Shown here in pieces: positions 8,409 to 14,746 of a stretch of DNA of 23,766 nt (position 1 is its first letter; every line of letters starts with the position of its first letter). The notes beneath the pieces were generated by a model that had not been told where the DNA came from, made no database searches, and saw nothing but the letters and a program-made list of their open reading frames with translations. The DNA is from Syntrophaceae bacterium UBA4059 (GTDB lineage Bacteria > Desulfobacterota > Syntrophia > Syntrophales > Smithellaceae). The stretch covers positions 20,167-43,932 of the forward strand of contig DFZJ01000024.1 of NCBI GenBank assembly GCA_002382045.1, read 5' to 3'. The position numbers and the translations under genes are program-made.

Positions 8409-9674
8409 ATGGGCAACGATACGCCGGAAAAGAAAAATCGTGACCACATCCTGGGTCTGGAGACAGATATTCAAAAGTCCATGGAACATGGATTCCCATT
8501 CCTCGTGTTCAGCAGCCGCCTCGAACAGCATTTTCTCGCCGACACTCTGGACGCCCGCAAGAATCGCTTCTCCATCATGGCCATCATCGCCATCATAATC
8601 TACAACCTGTTTTTGATCACAGACAGGGAAATGCTCCCTGACGTTTATCGGACGGCCTGGAAAATACGGTTATGGATCGTCACCCCCGCCATGTTCGTCA
8701 GCCTTGTCATAATGCGTCGGCCTGCATTCGTCAAGGCTCTTGATTTCCTGGTCGATTTCATTGTTATCCTCGCTTGCGGAAGCATCATCCTTATTCTGGC
8801 GTTGAGTCATCATCCCAATGTGGTGCATTACCACACGGGCATCATTCTAGTCGTCATGTTTGGCAACATCGTCGTCCGCCTCCGGTTCTGGCATGCCTTC
8901 AGTGTTTCATGGATAAGCTTCCTCATTTATATCCTGACCGTCACCAAAATCACACCCATGACGACACCGGTAATGATCAACAGTTGCGTTGTGCTGTTTG
9001 CCGCCATGATCATCAGCCTGATCGCTAATTACCAGATGGAAAATGATCTGAGATGGAATTACCTGCGCAATCTCTTGACCGAGATTGAAACCATTCGTCT
9101 GGGAAAGGCCAATGCGGAACTGGAGCACCTGTCTTCTTACGACGCGCTGACGGAACTCGCCAACAGACGGCATTTTAACGCCTTTCTGGATAGGGAATGG
9201 CGAGCGGGCATCCGGTATCGGACACCACTGTCCATGCTTTTTCTGGATGTGGATAATTTCAAGGCCTATAATGACCATTACGGTCACCAGGCGGGTGATA
9301 TCTGTCTCCAGAAGATTGCCGCCGTCATTCAAAGATGCGTCCACCGTTCTCACGACCTCTGCGCCCGCTATGGCGGAGAGGAGTTCGTCGTCCTGCTTCC
9401 CAATACGTCCCTGGAAAGCACCCTACAGGTTGCGGAGAAGATCCGTAAAGCTGTTGAGCTGGAGGACATTCCCCATGCGTATTCACAAGCCAGTCCTCAT
9501 GTCACGATCAGCATTGGCGTTGTCAACATAATACCCCATCCGCGTCTGAGCCAGAATCTCTTGATCGAGATGGCTGACAAGGCGCTCTACAAAGCAAAAA
9601 CAATGGGAAGAAATCAGATTCAGGTATTTGATCCCCTGATCAAGAAACGCCGGAACAAACAGGATCCACTGTAA
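8409..9674 (+). CDS. Membrane-bound diguanylate cyclase (GGDEF)
   Basis: This is a 421-residue protein that makes cyclic di-GMP. About residues 1-50 are cytoplasmic. Roughly six hydrophobic segments span residues 55-208 and form an uncharacterised membrane sensor. A short helical linker (about 210-240) leads to a complete GGDEF domain from about 240. The active-site loop reads GGEEF (322-326). An RxxD inhibitory I-site (RSHD, 313-316) lies five residues before it, so feedback inhibition by product is expected. LSSYDALTELANRRHF is the usual domain entry. I chose the ATG at 8409 because GAGG at 8398-8401 sits 7 bases upstream; the in-frame ATG at 8403 is only one base from that site. It is separated by about 150 bases from mtaD and is probably transcribed on its own. 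Confidence 0.93.
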   Translation: MGNDTPEKKNRDHILGLETDIQKSMEHGFPFLVFSSRLEQHFLADTLDARKNRFSIMAIIAIIIYNLFLITDREMLPDVYRTAWKIRLWIVTPAMFVSLVIMRRPAFVKALDFLVDFIVILACGSIILILALSHHPNVVHYHTGIILVVMFGNIVVRLRFWHAFSVSWISFLIYILTVTKITPMTTPVMINSCVVLFAAMIISLIANYQMENDLRWNYLRNLLTEIETIRLGKANAELEHLSSYDALTELANRRHFNAFLDREWRAGIRYRTPLSMLFLDVDNFKAYNDHYGHQAGDICLQKIAAVIQRCVHRSHDLCARYGGEEFVVLLPNTSLESTLQVAEKIRKAVELEDIPHAYSQASPHVTISIGVVNIIPHPRLSQNLLIEMADKALYKAKTMGRNQIQVFDPLIKKRRNKQDPL

Positions 9675-9692
9675 ATACCACGGCGCTTTAAA

Positions 9693-9706
9693 CTCCCTGT
9701 TGGGAG
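9693..9706. terminator. Hairpin between convergent transcription units
   Basis: CTCCC-TGTT-GGGAG forms a 5-bp stem with a 4-base loop just after the diguanylate cyclase stop. No long T-run follows on the plus strand; on the minus strand it is followed by TTTAAAG. It may assist termination from either side. It is the weaker of two adjacent hairpins here. Confidence 0.35.
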
Positions 9707-9711
9707 CAATC

Positions 9712-9729
9712 AAAAATGCGGCTCCCGCA
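9712..9729 (-). terminator. Rho-independent terminator of the acyl-CoA ligase operon
   Basis: On the minus strand TGCGG-GAG-CCGCA is followed at once by TTTTT (plus-strand A-run 9712-9716). It starts 2 bases after the stop of the 53-residue ORF, so that ORF lies inside the operon transcript. The stem is short but GC-rich and correctly placed. Confidence 0.7.
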
Positions 9730-9730
9730 G

Positions 9731-9892
9731 TCAATCGCCCCCTTTCAATGCCTCCGGCAGGGCGCCGTGCTGCCTAACGGCGGCGGCCCAGATAGCATAG
9801 TTGCCGGCCATGGCGCCTGTGTGACGGGTCGCGGCCTTGGATTCTTCAATCCTCAGATCGATTTGATTTCCGTCAGAGACGACTTTCTTCAT
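9731..9892 (-). CDS. 53-residue ORF carrying a phosphohistidine-loop segment of acyl-CoA ligases
   Basis: This small ORF starts with an ATG that overlaps the stop of the ATP-grasp subunit (ATGA, 9889-9892) and has AGAGGA just upstream, so translation is probably coupled. Residues 18-42 (SKAATRHTGAMAGNYAIW and on to AAAVRQHG) align with the phosphohistidine region of the alpha-like subunit encoded upstream, whose own version is AAMSHTAGMANND then AACRQAG. The candidate phospho-His is His24. The product is far too short to fold as a whole ligase domain. It is either a remnant of a second ligase gene or a genuine small third subunit supplying an extra phosphotransfer loop. The coupling, Shine-Dalgarno and terminator immediately after it favour expression; the partial-domain nature favours a remnant. 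I cannot decide from sequence alone. Confidence 0.55.
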   Translation of the reverse strand: MKKVVSDGNQIDLRIEESKAATRHTGAMAGNYAIWAAAVRQHGALPEALKGGD

Positions 9893-10602
9893 ATTCCTCT
9901 TTTCAAAATAACCAGGGCATCAACGGCCAACGGCTTGCCTCCCGTCACGATCAGGGGATTGATGTCGATTTCGGCGATGTCCTCGTGCGCCAGCCCGAGA
10001 TTGCCGATGCCTACAAGGGCCTGAACCAGAACATCCTGGTCAACGGCGCTTTCTCCCCGAAAGGCATCCAGAAGTTTGGCGGCTCTAATTTCCCCGATCA
10101 TTTCGCGGGCATCATCTTCCGTCAGAGGCGCGACACGGAAAGCGACATCTTTCAAGGCCTCCGTGAATATCCCGCCCATCCCGAACATGACGCAGGGACC
10201 GAACTGCGGATCGCGGGTCAGACCGATGACGAACTCCCGGTTGCCTTTCACCATCTCCTGAATCAAAACACCCTCCAGATCAACGCCTTTCCCCATGAGG
10301 TCATCATAAGCCCGGGCCACATCGTTTGCATCCTTGAGATTCACACGAACCATGCCCATCTCGGTTTTATGGGTCAGGGTCGGAGACGATCCCTTGAGAA
10401 CAACAGGAAAGCCCATCCGCGCCGCCTGCTCTACCGCCTCCTGCCGGGAATGAACCACTGTCTCCCGGGTCACGGGAACATTCGCGGCGGCAATCACCCG
10501 CTTGGATTCATATTCCGACAAGGCCTGCCGGCCATTCTGAACGGCCTTTAACAAAAGTTCCTGTACGGTCATTTCCTTCTTTAAAACATGATGGATCGTC
10601 AT
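9889..10602 (-). CDS. ATP-grasp (beta-type) subunit of ADP-forming acyl-CoA ligase
   Basis: This 237-residue protein matches the ATP-grasp beta-type subunit of ADP-forming acetyl/acyl-CoA synthetases. The features are LSEYESKRVIAAANVPV at the N-terminus, FPVVLKGSSPTLTHKTEMGMV for the nucleotide-binding lysine region, EGVLIQEMVKGNREFVIGL, GPCVMFGMGGIFTEALKD, and the C-terminal EIDINPLIV metal-binding motif. With the alpha-type partner it would interconvert acyl-CoA plus ADP plus phosphate and free acid plus ATP, a substrate-level phosphorylation step common in anaerobic acid metabolism. The start overlaps the upstream gene's stop by 4 bases (10599-10602). A second Met at codon 11 is an alternative start. 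The acyl substrate is unknown. Confidence 0.9.
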   Translation of the reverse strand: MTIHHVLKKEMTVQELLLKAVQNGRQALSEYESKRVIAAANVPVTRETVVHSRQEAVEQAARMGFPVVLKGSSPTLTHKTEMGMVRVNLKDANDVARAYDDLMGKGVDLEGVLIQEMVKGNREFVIGLTRDPQFGPCVMFGMGGIFTEALKDVAFRVAPLTEDDAREMIGEIRAAKLLDAFRGESAVDQDVLVQALVGIGNLGLAHEDIAEIDINPLIVTGGKPLAVDALVILKRGI

Positions 10603-12029
10603 GACACTACCTCCGCAATCGGTCTGTTATCCGCATCGTCCTGCAGCATGGCATCGTAAAGTAAGTTCCTTCTCCGCAGAGATGCATAATACGTATGGGA
10701 AACGGACAATGCCCGCACCGCCTGTTCCGACGTTTCAAAGATGGGGATTTTGTGTTTGGCGCGAATGGCAATCGATTTGGCGATGGCGTTCGGCGTGTAA
10801 ATGGCAGCAGGCTTGTCGTAATGCTTGCACATCTTCAAAAGCTCGTGGAGGCAATCGATCACAAAAGTCTGCCAGACGCTGAGCAAGGGTAAAAGACCAT
10901 CCACTTCATCCGCCGACAAAAGAATTTCAAAAATATCCAGATAAGTCTGCGGCAGCGCGGGGCCGATATCCACGGGATTCTTGATATTGAAGACCTGACC
11001 GGCTTTTTTCAACCTCTCCTGTGTCTGCGGGGCAAGGCGCGCCATCTGCAAGCCCGCCTGCACCAGCAGGTCCGCGGCAATGCTGCCAAAGGCGCCGGAG
11101 TTGGTGAACGCCGCGATTCGCTTCCCTTTTAACCGGGGCATTTCCGTGAATATTTTGGGGAGCGAGTGGAGTTCGTCGATGGATTGAAGACGGATGATCC
11201 CCGCCTGTCTGCAGGCGGCATCAAAAATCGAATCGTTGTTGGCCATGCCCGCCGTATGCGACATGGCGGCCATCGCGCCTTCTTTGGTTTTGCCCACTTT
11301 ATAAATCAGAACGGGCTTGCGGGATCTGGCGGCGGCTTCCATCAGTTTGCGGCCGTCAGCAATATTTTCCAGATAGATGCCGATGACTTCGGTTGCGTCG
11401 CTTTGAAAATAATCGATCAGGTCCGCTTCGTCCACATCACACTTGTTGCCGATGCTGACCACCTTGTTGATACCAATCAGATCATAGTAAAGGGATTCCA
11501 TGACCAGGACGGCCACACCGCCGCTCTGAATGATATAGGACATCGTGCCGGGCGACTCAAAGACTTGATTCATTTCCACCAGACTGGGGTTGACGCCGTA
11601 AAAACTGCAGAATTTATTGCGCGTACTCAGGGTCCCCAGGCAGTTGGGGCCCATGATGCGGATGCCGTTTTTGCGGGCAACGTCGTCCATTTCGCACTGC
11701 ATTGCCTCGCCGGTTTCTCCGCCCTCGGAAAAACCGGCGCTCTCAATGATAATGCGCTTAATGCCTTTTTGGGCACAGTCATGGATAATGCCGGGAACAT
11801 TTCGTGCCGCCACAATGATGATGGCCAGATCGGGGGCTTGAGGCAATTCCAGAACCGATGAATAACCCGGGCAGCCATTCACGACCTCACCTTTAGAATT
11901 GACGGCATAGACGGCGCCGGTATAGCTGAGATAATCCTTCAGCATGTTACAAATTGTGGCGCCCAGATTGAAGGCTGTATTTGAAGCGCCAACGACAACG
12001 ACGGATTTTGGATCGAAGAAGCGTTCCAT
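10599..12029 (-). CDS. CoA-binding (alpha-type) subunit of ADP-forming acyl-CoA ligase
   Basis: This 476-residue protein begins with a CoA-binding Rossmann domain (SVVVVGASNTAFNLG, about residues 9-23; AIIIVAARNVPGII; RIMGPNCLG near 124-132). It continues with the succinyl-CoA-ligase-like flavodoxin domains typical of the alpha subunit of ADP-forming acyl-CoA synthetases. The phosphohistidine that shuttles phosphate between the acyl site and ADP is likely His258 in AAMSHTAGM. The ATP-grasp half is encoded by the next, overlapping gene, so this is a split form. GAGG at 12035-12038 is a well-spaced Shine-Dalgarno for the ATG at 12027-12029. The palindrome and promoter immediately upstream, together with the TetR gene, suggest control by an acyl-CoA or related ligand. 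Confidence 0.9.
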   Translation of the reverse strand: MERFFDPKSVVVVGASNTAFNLGATICNMLKDYLSYTGAVYAVNSKGEVVNGCPGYSSVLELPQAPDLAIIIVAARNVPGIIHDCAQKGIKRIIIESAGFSEGGETGEAMQCEMDDVARKNGIRIMGPNCLGTLSTRNKFCSFYGVNPSLVEMNQVFESPGTMSYIIQSGGVAVLVMESLYYDLIGINKVVSIGNKCDVDEADLIDYFQSDATEVIGIYLENIADGRKLMEAAARSRKPVLIYKVGKTKEGAMAAMSHTAGMANNDSIFDAACRQAGIIRLQSIDELHSLPKIFTEMPRLKGKRIAAFTNSGAFGSIAADLLVQAGLQMARLAPQTQERLKKAGQVFNIKNPVDIGPALPQTYLDIFEILLSADEVDGLLPLLSVWQTFVIDCLHELLKMCKHYDKPAAIYTPNAIAKSIAIRAKHKIPIFETSEQAVRALSVSHTYYASLRRRNLLYDAMLQDDADNRPIAEVVS

Positions 12030-12055
12030 ATGAACCTCACATTGAATGAACTGTA

Positions 12056-12083
12056 AACGTTGTTTACATATCGAAACAACGTT
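12056..12083. promoter_or_regulatory. Probable TetR operator (10-bp perfect palindrome arms)
   Basis: AACGTTGTTT (12056-12065) and AAACAACGTT (12074-12083) are exact reverse complements around an 8-base spacer. The site lies between the TetR gene and the ligase operon and overlaps the predicted -10 box and part of the spacer of the operon promoter, the normal place for a repressor site. Confidence 0.7.
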
Positions 12084-12093
12084 ACGGCGTCAA
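12065..12093 (-). promoter_or_regulatory. Predicted promoter of the acyl-CoA ligase operon
   Basis: On the minus strand TTGACG (plus positions 12088-12093) is followed after 17 bases by TATGTA (12065-12070). The -35 is good and the -10 is moderate. The start would be roughly 30 bases before the GAGG/ATG of the alpha-type gene. The palindrome at 12056-12083 overlaps it. Confidence 0.5.
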
Positions 12094-12129
12094 GATATTT
12101 GTGTGAATTGCCTGTGATCTGAAAATGAT

Positions 12130-12735
12130 CTATATTTTTCTCAAAAGTCTTGCGAGGTTGCCGGCTATCCGCTGCCTGTGGCGCAACACCTGTTCGGTGT
12201 TTTTGTCGGGGTGGTTTCTGAAGGTTGCAACAATACCGGTAAGAGCGGCAAAGAGCGTATGGGAATGTTGTCTGATGTCTCCATCCGCATTCATTTTTTT
12301 GAACATCAGATCGAAATGGCCGAGACTATCCCTTTCAATCACGGTGAGTTTTTCAAAAAGCGCGGAATCCACCGACCCGCCGAGAAAAAAATTCATCATC
12401 ATCTGGAAATACTGATCATGCATTGTGAAATATTCAATAAAATCATAGATGACCTGCTCGATCGCGCCGTCTGGCGATTCGTCAATGGTGACAAATATTT
12501 TTTCAAAGATCCGGCCGATCCCCCGCATAAAAGCTTCCGCAAACAGCGATTGCTGATCGGGGAAATAGCGGTAAATGAGGGCCGGCGAAACGCCGGCGCG
12601 CCTCGCAATGTCACGCATCGTTACTTTGGGAAAGGATTTTGCGGTAAACTCCTTTTCCGCTGCATCAATGATGATGGCGCGACGGGTCTCTTTTTCTTTT
12701 TCTTTTAATGCGGACAGAACCGTTTTAGTTTCCAT
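12130..12735 (-). CDS. TetR/AcrR family transcriptional regulator
   Basis: This is a 201-residue repressor. The N-terminal helix-turn-helix is classic TetR: RRAIIIDAAEKEFTAKSF, then VTMRDIARRAGVSPALIYRYFPDQQSLFAEAF (about residues 20-68). It is followed by an all-helical ligand-binding domain with no motif that identifies the ligand. The start ATG at 12733-12735 has AGGA about 12 bases upstream. The frame continues to 12957, but that would overlap the terminator and the next gene and adds no conserved sequence. The protein is transcribed in the same direction as, and 100 bases upstream of, the acyl-CoA ligase operon. The palindromic site in between makes it the likely local regulator, by analogy with fatty-acid-responsive TetR proteins. 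Confidence 0.9.
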   Translation of the reverse strand: METKTVLSALKEKEKETRRAIIIDAAEKEFTAKSFPKVTMRDIARRAGVSPALIYRYFPDQQSLFAEAFMRGIGRIFEKIFVTIDESPDGAIEQVIYDFIEYFTMHDQYFQMMMNFFLGGSVDSALFEKLTVIERDSLGHFDLMFKKMNADGDIRQHSHTLFAALTGIVATFRNHPDKNTEQVLRHRQRIAGNLARLLRKI

Positions 12736-12848
12736 GGAAGAATTTGATCCTGAAAAAACTTTCTTGATTCGGTCGATAATTTTGCAAATTTGACCGAAAT
12801 TAGCATCGATTTCGCAACCTGTCAAACAAGAGTCGAGGGGGCTGAAGA

Positions 12849-12893
12849 ATAAAAAAGCGGCGCCTCCCATATTCCGGACTGGGGGCGCCGCTT
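12849..12893 (-). terminator. Strong rho-independent terminator after the small secreted protein gene
   Basis: AAGCGGCGCC (12855-12864) and GGCGCCGCTT (12884-12893) are perfect 10-base arms, extended inward by a T-G wobble and two C-G pairs. On the minus strand the stem is followed by a T-run from the plus-strand AAAAAA at 12851-12856. It lies 18 bases after the stop of the 94-residue exported protein. Confidence 0.85.
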
Positions 12894-12910
12894 GATCTTT
12901 ATCATTTTTT

Positions 12911-13195
12911 TTATTTCTTCTTTTTGGCGTCTGCTTTCTTGGCATCCTTAACATCAACGCTAACCGCCGTCATCGTGTACTCCATGGTTACCTTGGAACC
13001 GACTTTCAAGTCGCCCGTTACTTTCGTCGCGGCACTCTTGGCCACTTCCCATTTGTCCTTGCCCTTTTCGACCACAATGACATCGCCTTTGATCTCGAGA
13101 ACCGGCCCGGTCACCTGGTATGTTTTGGGTCCCGCGGCAAAAGCCATTGTCGCAACCAACATAAACGCACAGGCTAAAATCAAAACTTTTTTCAT
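12911..13195 (-). CDS. Small exported protein with a Lys-rich tail
   Basis: This 94-residue protein has a clear signal peptide (MKKVLILACAFMLVATMAFA-AG). The mature part is about 60 residues of alternating hydrophobic and polar beta-strand character (YQVTGPVLEIKGDVIVVEKG, then LKVGSKVTMEYTM). That pattern resembles small OB-like or DUF5666-type periplasmic domains. The end is a lysine-rich tail (KKADAKKKK). I do not recognise a specific function. The start ATG at 13193-13195 is chosen over a TTG one codon upstream; AGGAGG at plus 13205-13210 serves either. The gene lies 45 bases downstream of the helix-hairpin-helix gene and ends at a strong terminator, so the two probably form one transcript. 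Confidence 0.75.
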   Translation of the reverse strand: MKKVLILACAFMLVATMAFAAGPKTYQVTGPVLEIKGDVIVVEKGKDKWEVAKSAATKVTGDLKVGSKVTMEYTMTAVSVDVKDAKKADAKKKK

Positions 13196-13210
13196 CAATA
13201 CAATCCTCCT

Positions 13211-13231
13211 TTATCGTTTATCGTTTATCGT
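13211..13231. repeat. Heptanucleotide tandem repeat, three copies of TTATCGT
   Basis: Three exact tandem copies of TTATCGT (13211-13217, 13218-13224, 13225-13231) are followed by TTCACAA. They sit between the two small exported-protein genes, next to the Shine-Dalgarno of the downstream one. They resemble the short heptameric arrays seen between genes in some bacteria. Confidence 0.75.
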
Positions 13232-13240
13232 TCACAACCG

Positions 13241-13666
13241 TTATTTAACCACTATGTAATCTTTAAGCGCATCAAAAGTCTTTCCTTTGATCCCTTTGAT
13301 TTTCATAATATCTTCAATGGCCTTGTAAGGTCTGCCGTCAATAATGGCTTTGGCCTTTACGGCGCCGATCCCGGGCAGTTTCTCGATGGTCGCCTGATCG
13401 GCTGTGTTAAGATTAATTTTTGTGCCCGGGGCCAGTTTTGCAGCGCCGGCCGATGCCGCTTTAGTCGTTGCTTTGACCGCTTCCAGTTCTTTTTCAGATG
13501 CGCTGTTGATATCCGCCGGGCCGGCAGCTATTCCTTTTTGCGCATCGGTCTTTTTGGCCGCCTGCAGAGGCGTTGCCCCTATCCCCAGAAGAAGCACGGC
13601 ACACATCATCAAGGTAAAAGATAACAAACCATAATTCTTCAACAATACAAGACTCGTTTTTTTCAA
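13241..13666 (-). CDS. Exported ComEA-like helix-hairpin-helix protein
   Basis: This 141-residue protein has an N-terminal signal or anchor segment (about residues 12-36, ending near LQA-AK). Its C-terminal domain is a ComEA-type helix-hairpin-helix: INLNTADQATIEKLPGIGAVKAKAIID (about 84-110) followed by a second hairpin, IMKIKGIKGKTFDALKDYI (120-138). Such domains bind double-stranded DNA non-specifically. A half-repeat, DINSASEKELEAV (52-64), echoes the start of the domain, but its hairpin has been replaced by an Ala/Lys-rich linker. The start is TTG at 13664-13666, well supported by AGGAGG at plus 13674-13679. DNA binding outside the cytoplasm, perhaps in uptake, is inferred only from the family. 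Confidence 0.85.
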   Translation of the reverse strand: MKKTSLVLLKNYGLLSFTLMMCAVLLLGIGATPLQAAKKTDAQKGIAAGPADINSASEKELEAVKATTKAASAGAAKLAPGTKINLNTADQATIEKLPGIGAVKAKAIIDGRPYKAIEDIMKIKGIKGKTFDALKDYIVVK

Positions 13667-13718
13667 AGTTGCCCCTCCTCAATCAATACTTTTCCCTGCC
13701 GGCACATTTACTGGCAAA

Positions 13719-13747
13719 TGTCTACCAGAGTCGCCATACCTTGTCAA
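13719..13747 (-). promoter_or_regulatory. Predicted promoter of the helix-hairpin-helix gene
   Basis: On the minus strand a consensus TTGACA (plus 13742-13747) is followed after 17 bases by TAGACA (13719-13724). The -35 is perfect and the -10 weak. Just downstream on the transcript, ACATTT and AAATGT form a 6-base inverted repeat. Confidence 0.5.
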
Positions 13748-13773
13748 AGTGAATTCCAAAGAGGAAAAAGACC

Positions 13774-13809
13774 ATGAAACGGCTTGACTCCATTTACTTT
13801 TTTGGATAA
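13774..13809 (+). other. Possible 11-codon upstream ORF
   Basis: ATG at 13774 is preceded by a good Shine-Dalgarno (AGAGGAA) and reads MKRLDSIYFFG before TAA at 13807-13809. It ends 27 bases before the DUF493 start, whose own Shine-Dalgarno is weak. It could be a leader peptide, a remnant or chance. A predicted promoter (13784-13810) overlapping it argues against constant translation. Confidence 0.25.
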
Positions 13810-13810
13810 T
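13784..13810 (+). promoter_or_regulatory. Possible promoter of the DUF493 gene
   Basis: TTGACT (13784-13789) and GATAAT (13805-13810) are separated by 15 bases, a short spacing. If used, the transcript would start near 13817, about 20 bases before the ATG at 13837, which excludes the longer TTG start at 13810. Confidence 0.4.
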
Positions 13811-13836
13811 TGAATGTCATAAAAAGTTGGCAGACC

Positions 13837-14094
13837 ATGAATAAAAAACAAAAACTTCATTTAGACTATCCATGTGCATGGATTTATAAAATCATCGGCA
13901 CGAATCAAGACGAAATGAAAAACGCTGTGCATGAAATCATCCGGGATCGTTCATGCAAAATATCCCTGTCGCGCCAAAGTGAAACAGCTAAATATATTTC
14001 CCTGAATGTGGAACTGACCGTGGAGAGTGAATCCCACCGGACGGATTTGTATGAAGCACTGAAAGCGCATCGGGCATTTAAACTGGTGTTGTAG
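13837..14094 (+). CDS. DUF493 (YbeD-like) small ACT-like protein
   Basis: This 85-residue protein matches the YbeD/DUF493 family in length and pattern. It has LDYPCAWIYKIIG near the N-terminus, AVHEII, a SETAKYISLNVELTVESE strand pair, and the ending LYEALKAHRAFKLVL. The family has an ACT-like alpha/beta fold; its exact role is not established, though it sits near lipoate genes in enterobacteria. The ATG at 13837 gives the normal family length; a TTG at 13810 is open but overlaps a predicted -10 box. The stop codon lies inside the left arm of the inverted repeat shared with the convergent acyltransferase gene. Confidence 0.85.
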   Translation: MNKKQKLHLDYPCAWIYKIIGTNQDEMKNAVHEIIRDRSCKISLSRQSETAKYISLNVELTVESESHRTDLYEALKAHRAFKLVL

Positions 14095-14158
14095 GGAACG
14101 GCTTGCCATCCGCGGAGTGGTCGCGTGACCTTTAGGTTATTCAAACCGTTCCCTACAA
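14089..14158. repeat. 70-bp inverted-repeat element between convergent genes
   Basis: TTGTAGGGAACGG (14089-14101) and CCGTTCCCTACAA (14146-14158) are perfect 13-base inverted arms. An inner hairpin, GGTC-GCGT-GACC (14119-14130), lies between them. Both arms contain the TTG-TAG that ends each flanking gene, so the element supplies the last Leu codon and stop codon to both. It resembles a small palindromic (REP- or MITE-like) element and probably also works as a bidirectional terminator. Other copies would be needed to prove mobility. Confidence 0.7.
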
Positions 14159-14746
14159 CTCATCCGTTTCGGATGCCTGCCTGTCTTTTGAGTATTGCGT
14201 CATGTTGCTCCCGTGGTTGAAAAAAATCAGCGCAAAAGTTATCAAAGCGCCTGTGGCGGCGGGCAGCGCCCATTGAAAAGTCGCGGCATGTCCCACGGAC
14301 AGCGTTGCCGCCATAAATAATGACGCAATAAAAGGTATTCGCTTCACCCAGTAAACCGAAACCCAGATAATGGCGGCAAGCAGCGCCGCCCCGGGAGCAA
14401 CCAGCAGCGTAAATCCCAGATAGTTGGCCACGCCTTTGCCCCCTTGAAATTTGTGAAAGCAGGGAAAGCTGTTTCCCAGCACCAGAAAAAAAGCGATCCA
14501 GGCCAGCCACTCGCCATCGATAAAATATCTGGATAGCGCTGCCAGCGCCATCGCCCGCCCGATATCCAGAGCAAAGACCAGCGCCGCCCACGGCATACCC
14601 GCCTGCCGATAAACATTGGTCGTTCCGGCGTTGCCGCTGAAACTCAAACGGGGATCGGACTTGCCCGCAATTTTGAAAAAGAGAATCGCAAAATTGACGG
14701 AACCGGCCAGATACGCCAGCAGGAAGACTAAAATGACTTTTTCCAT
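14153..14746 (-). CDS. plsY: PlsY-like glycerol-3-phosphate acyltransferase
   Basis: This 197-residue protein has about five membrane segments. It carries the PlsY loop motifs: SGNAGTTNVYR (37-47), compared with the usual SGN-x-GATN-x-x-R, and FPCFHKFQGGKGVANYLG (94-111), compared with the usual FKGGKGVAT. The third loop near residue 177, NHGSNMTQ, departs from the usual HRxNIxRL. PlsY moves an acyl group from acyl-phosphate to glycerol-3-phosphate in the first step of phospholipid synthesis. Here it is the last gene of the KS/thioesterase/dehydratase operon and overlaps the dehydratase gene by 19 bases. No PlsX is present nearby. It may therefore be a paralogue adapted to the operon's own acyl product rather than the housekeeping enzyme. 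The ATG has a strong AAGGAAGGGG upstream. Confidence 0.8.
   Translation of the reverse strand: MEKVILVFLLAYLAGSVNFAILFFKIAGKSDPRLSFSGNAGTTNVYRQAGMPWAALVFALDIGRAMALAALSRYFIDGEWLAWIAFFLVLGNSFPCFHKFQGGKGVANYLGFTLLVAPGAALLAAIIWVSVYWVKRIPFIASLFMAATLSVGHAATFQWALPAATGALITFALIFFNHGSNMTQYSKDRQASETDEL

Noticed and set aside
11166..11861. 231-residue plus-strand open frame opposite the CoA-binding subunit gene
   Set aside because: Antisense shadow of a clear gene; composition rich in His/Asp/Gly repeats typical of reverse-frame reads.
12736..12957. Longer N-terminus for the TetR protein (275 residues)
   Set aside because: The extension crosses the strong terminator and the next gene's end, and contains no TetR-like sequence; the ATG at 12735 gives the normal family length.
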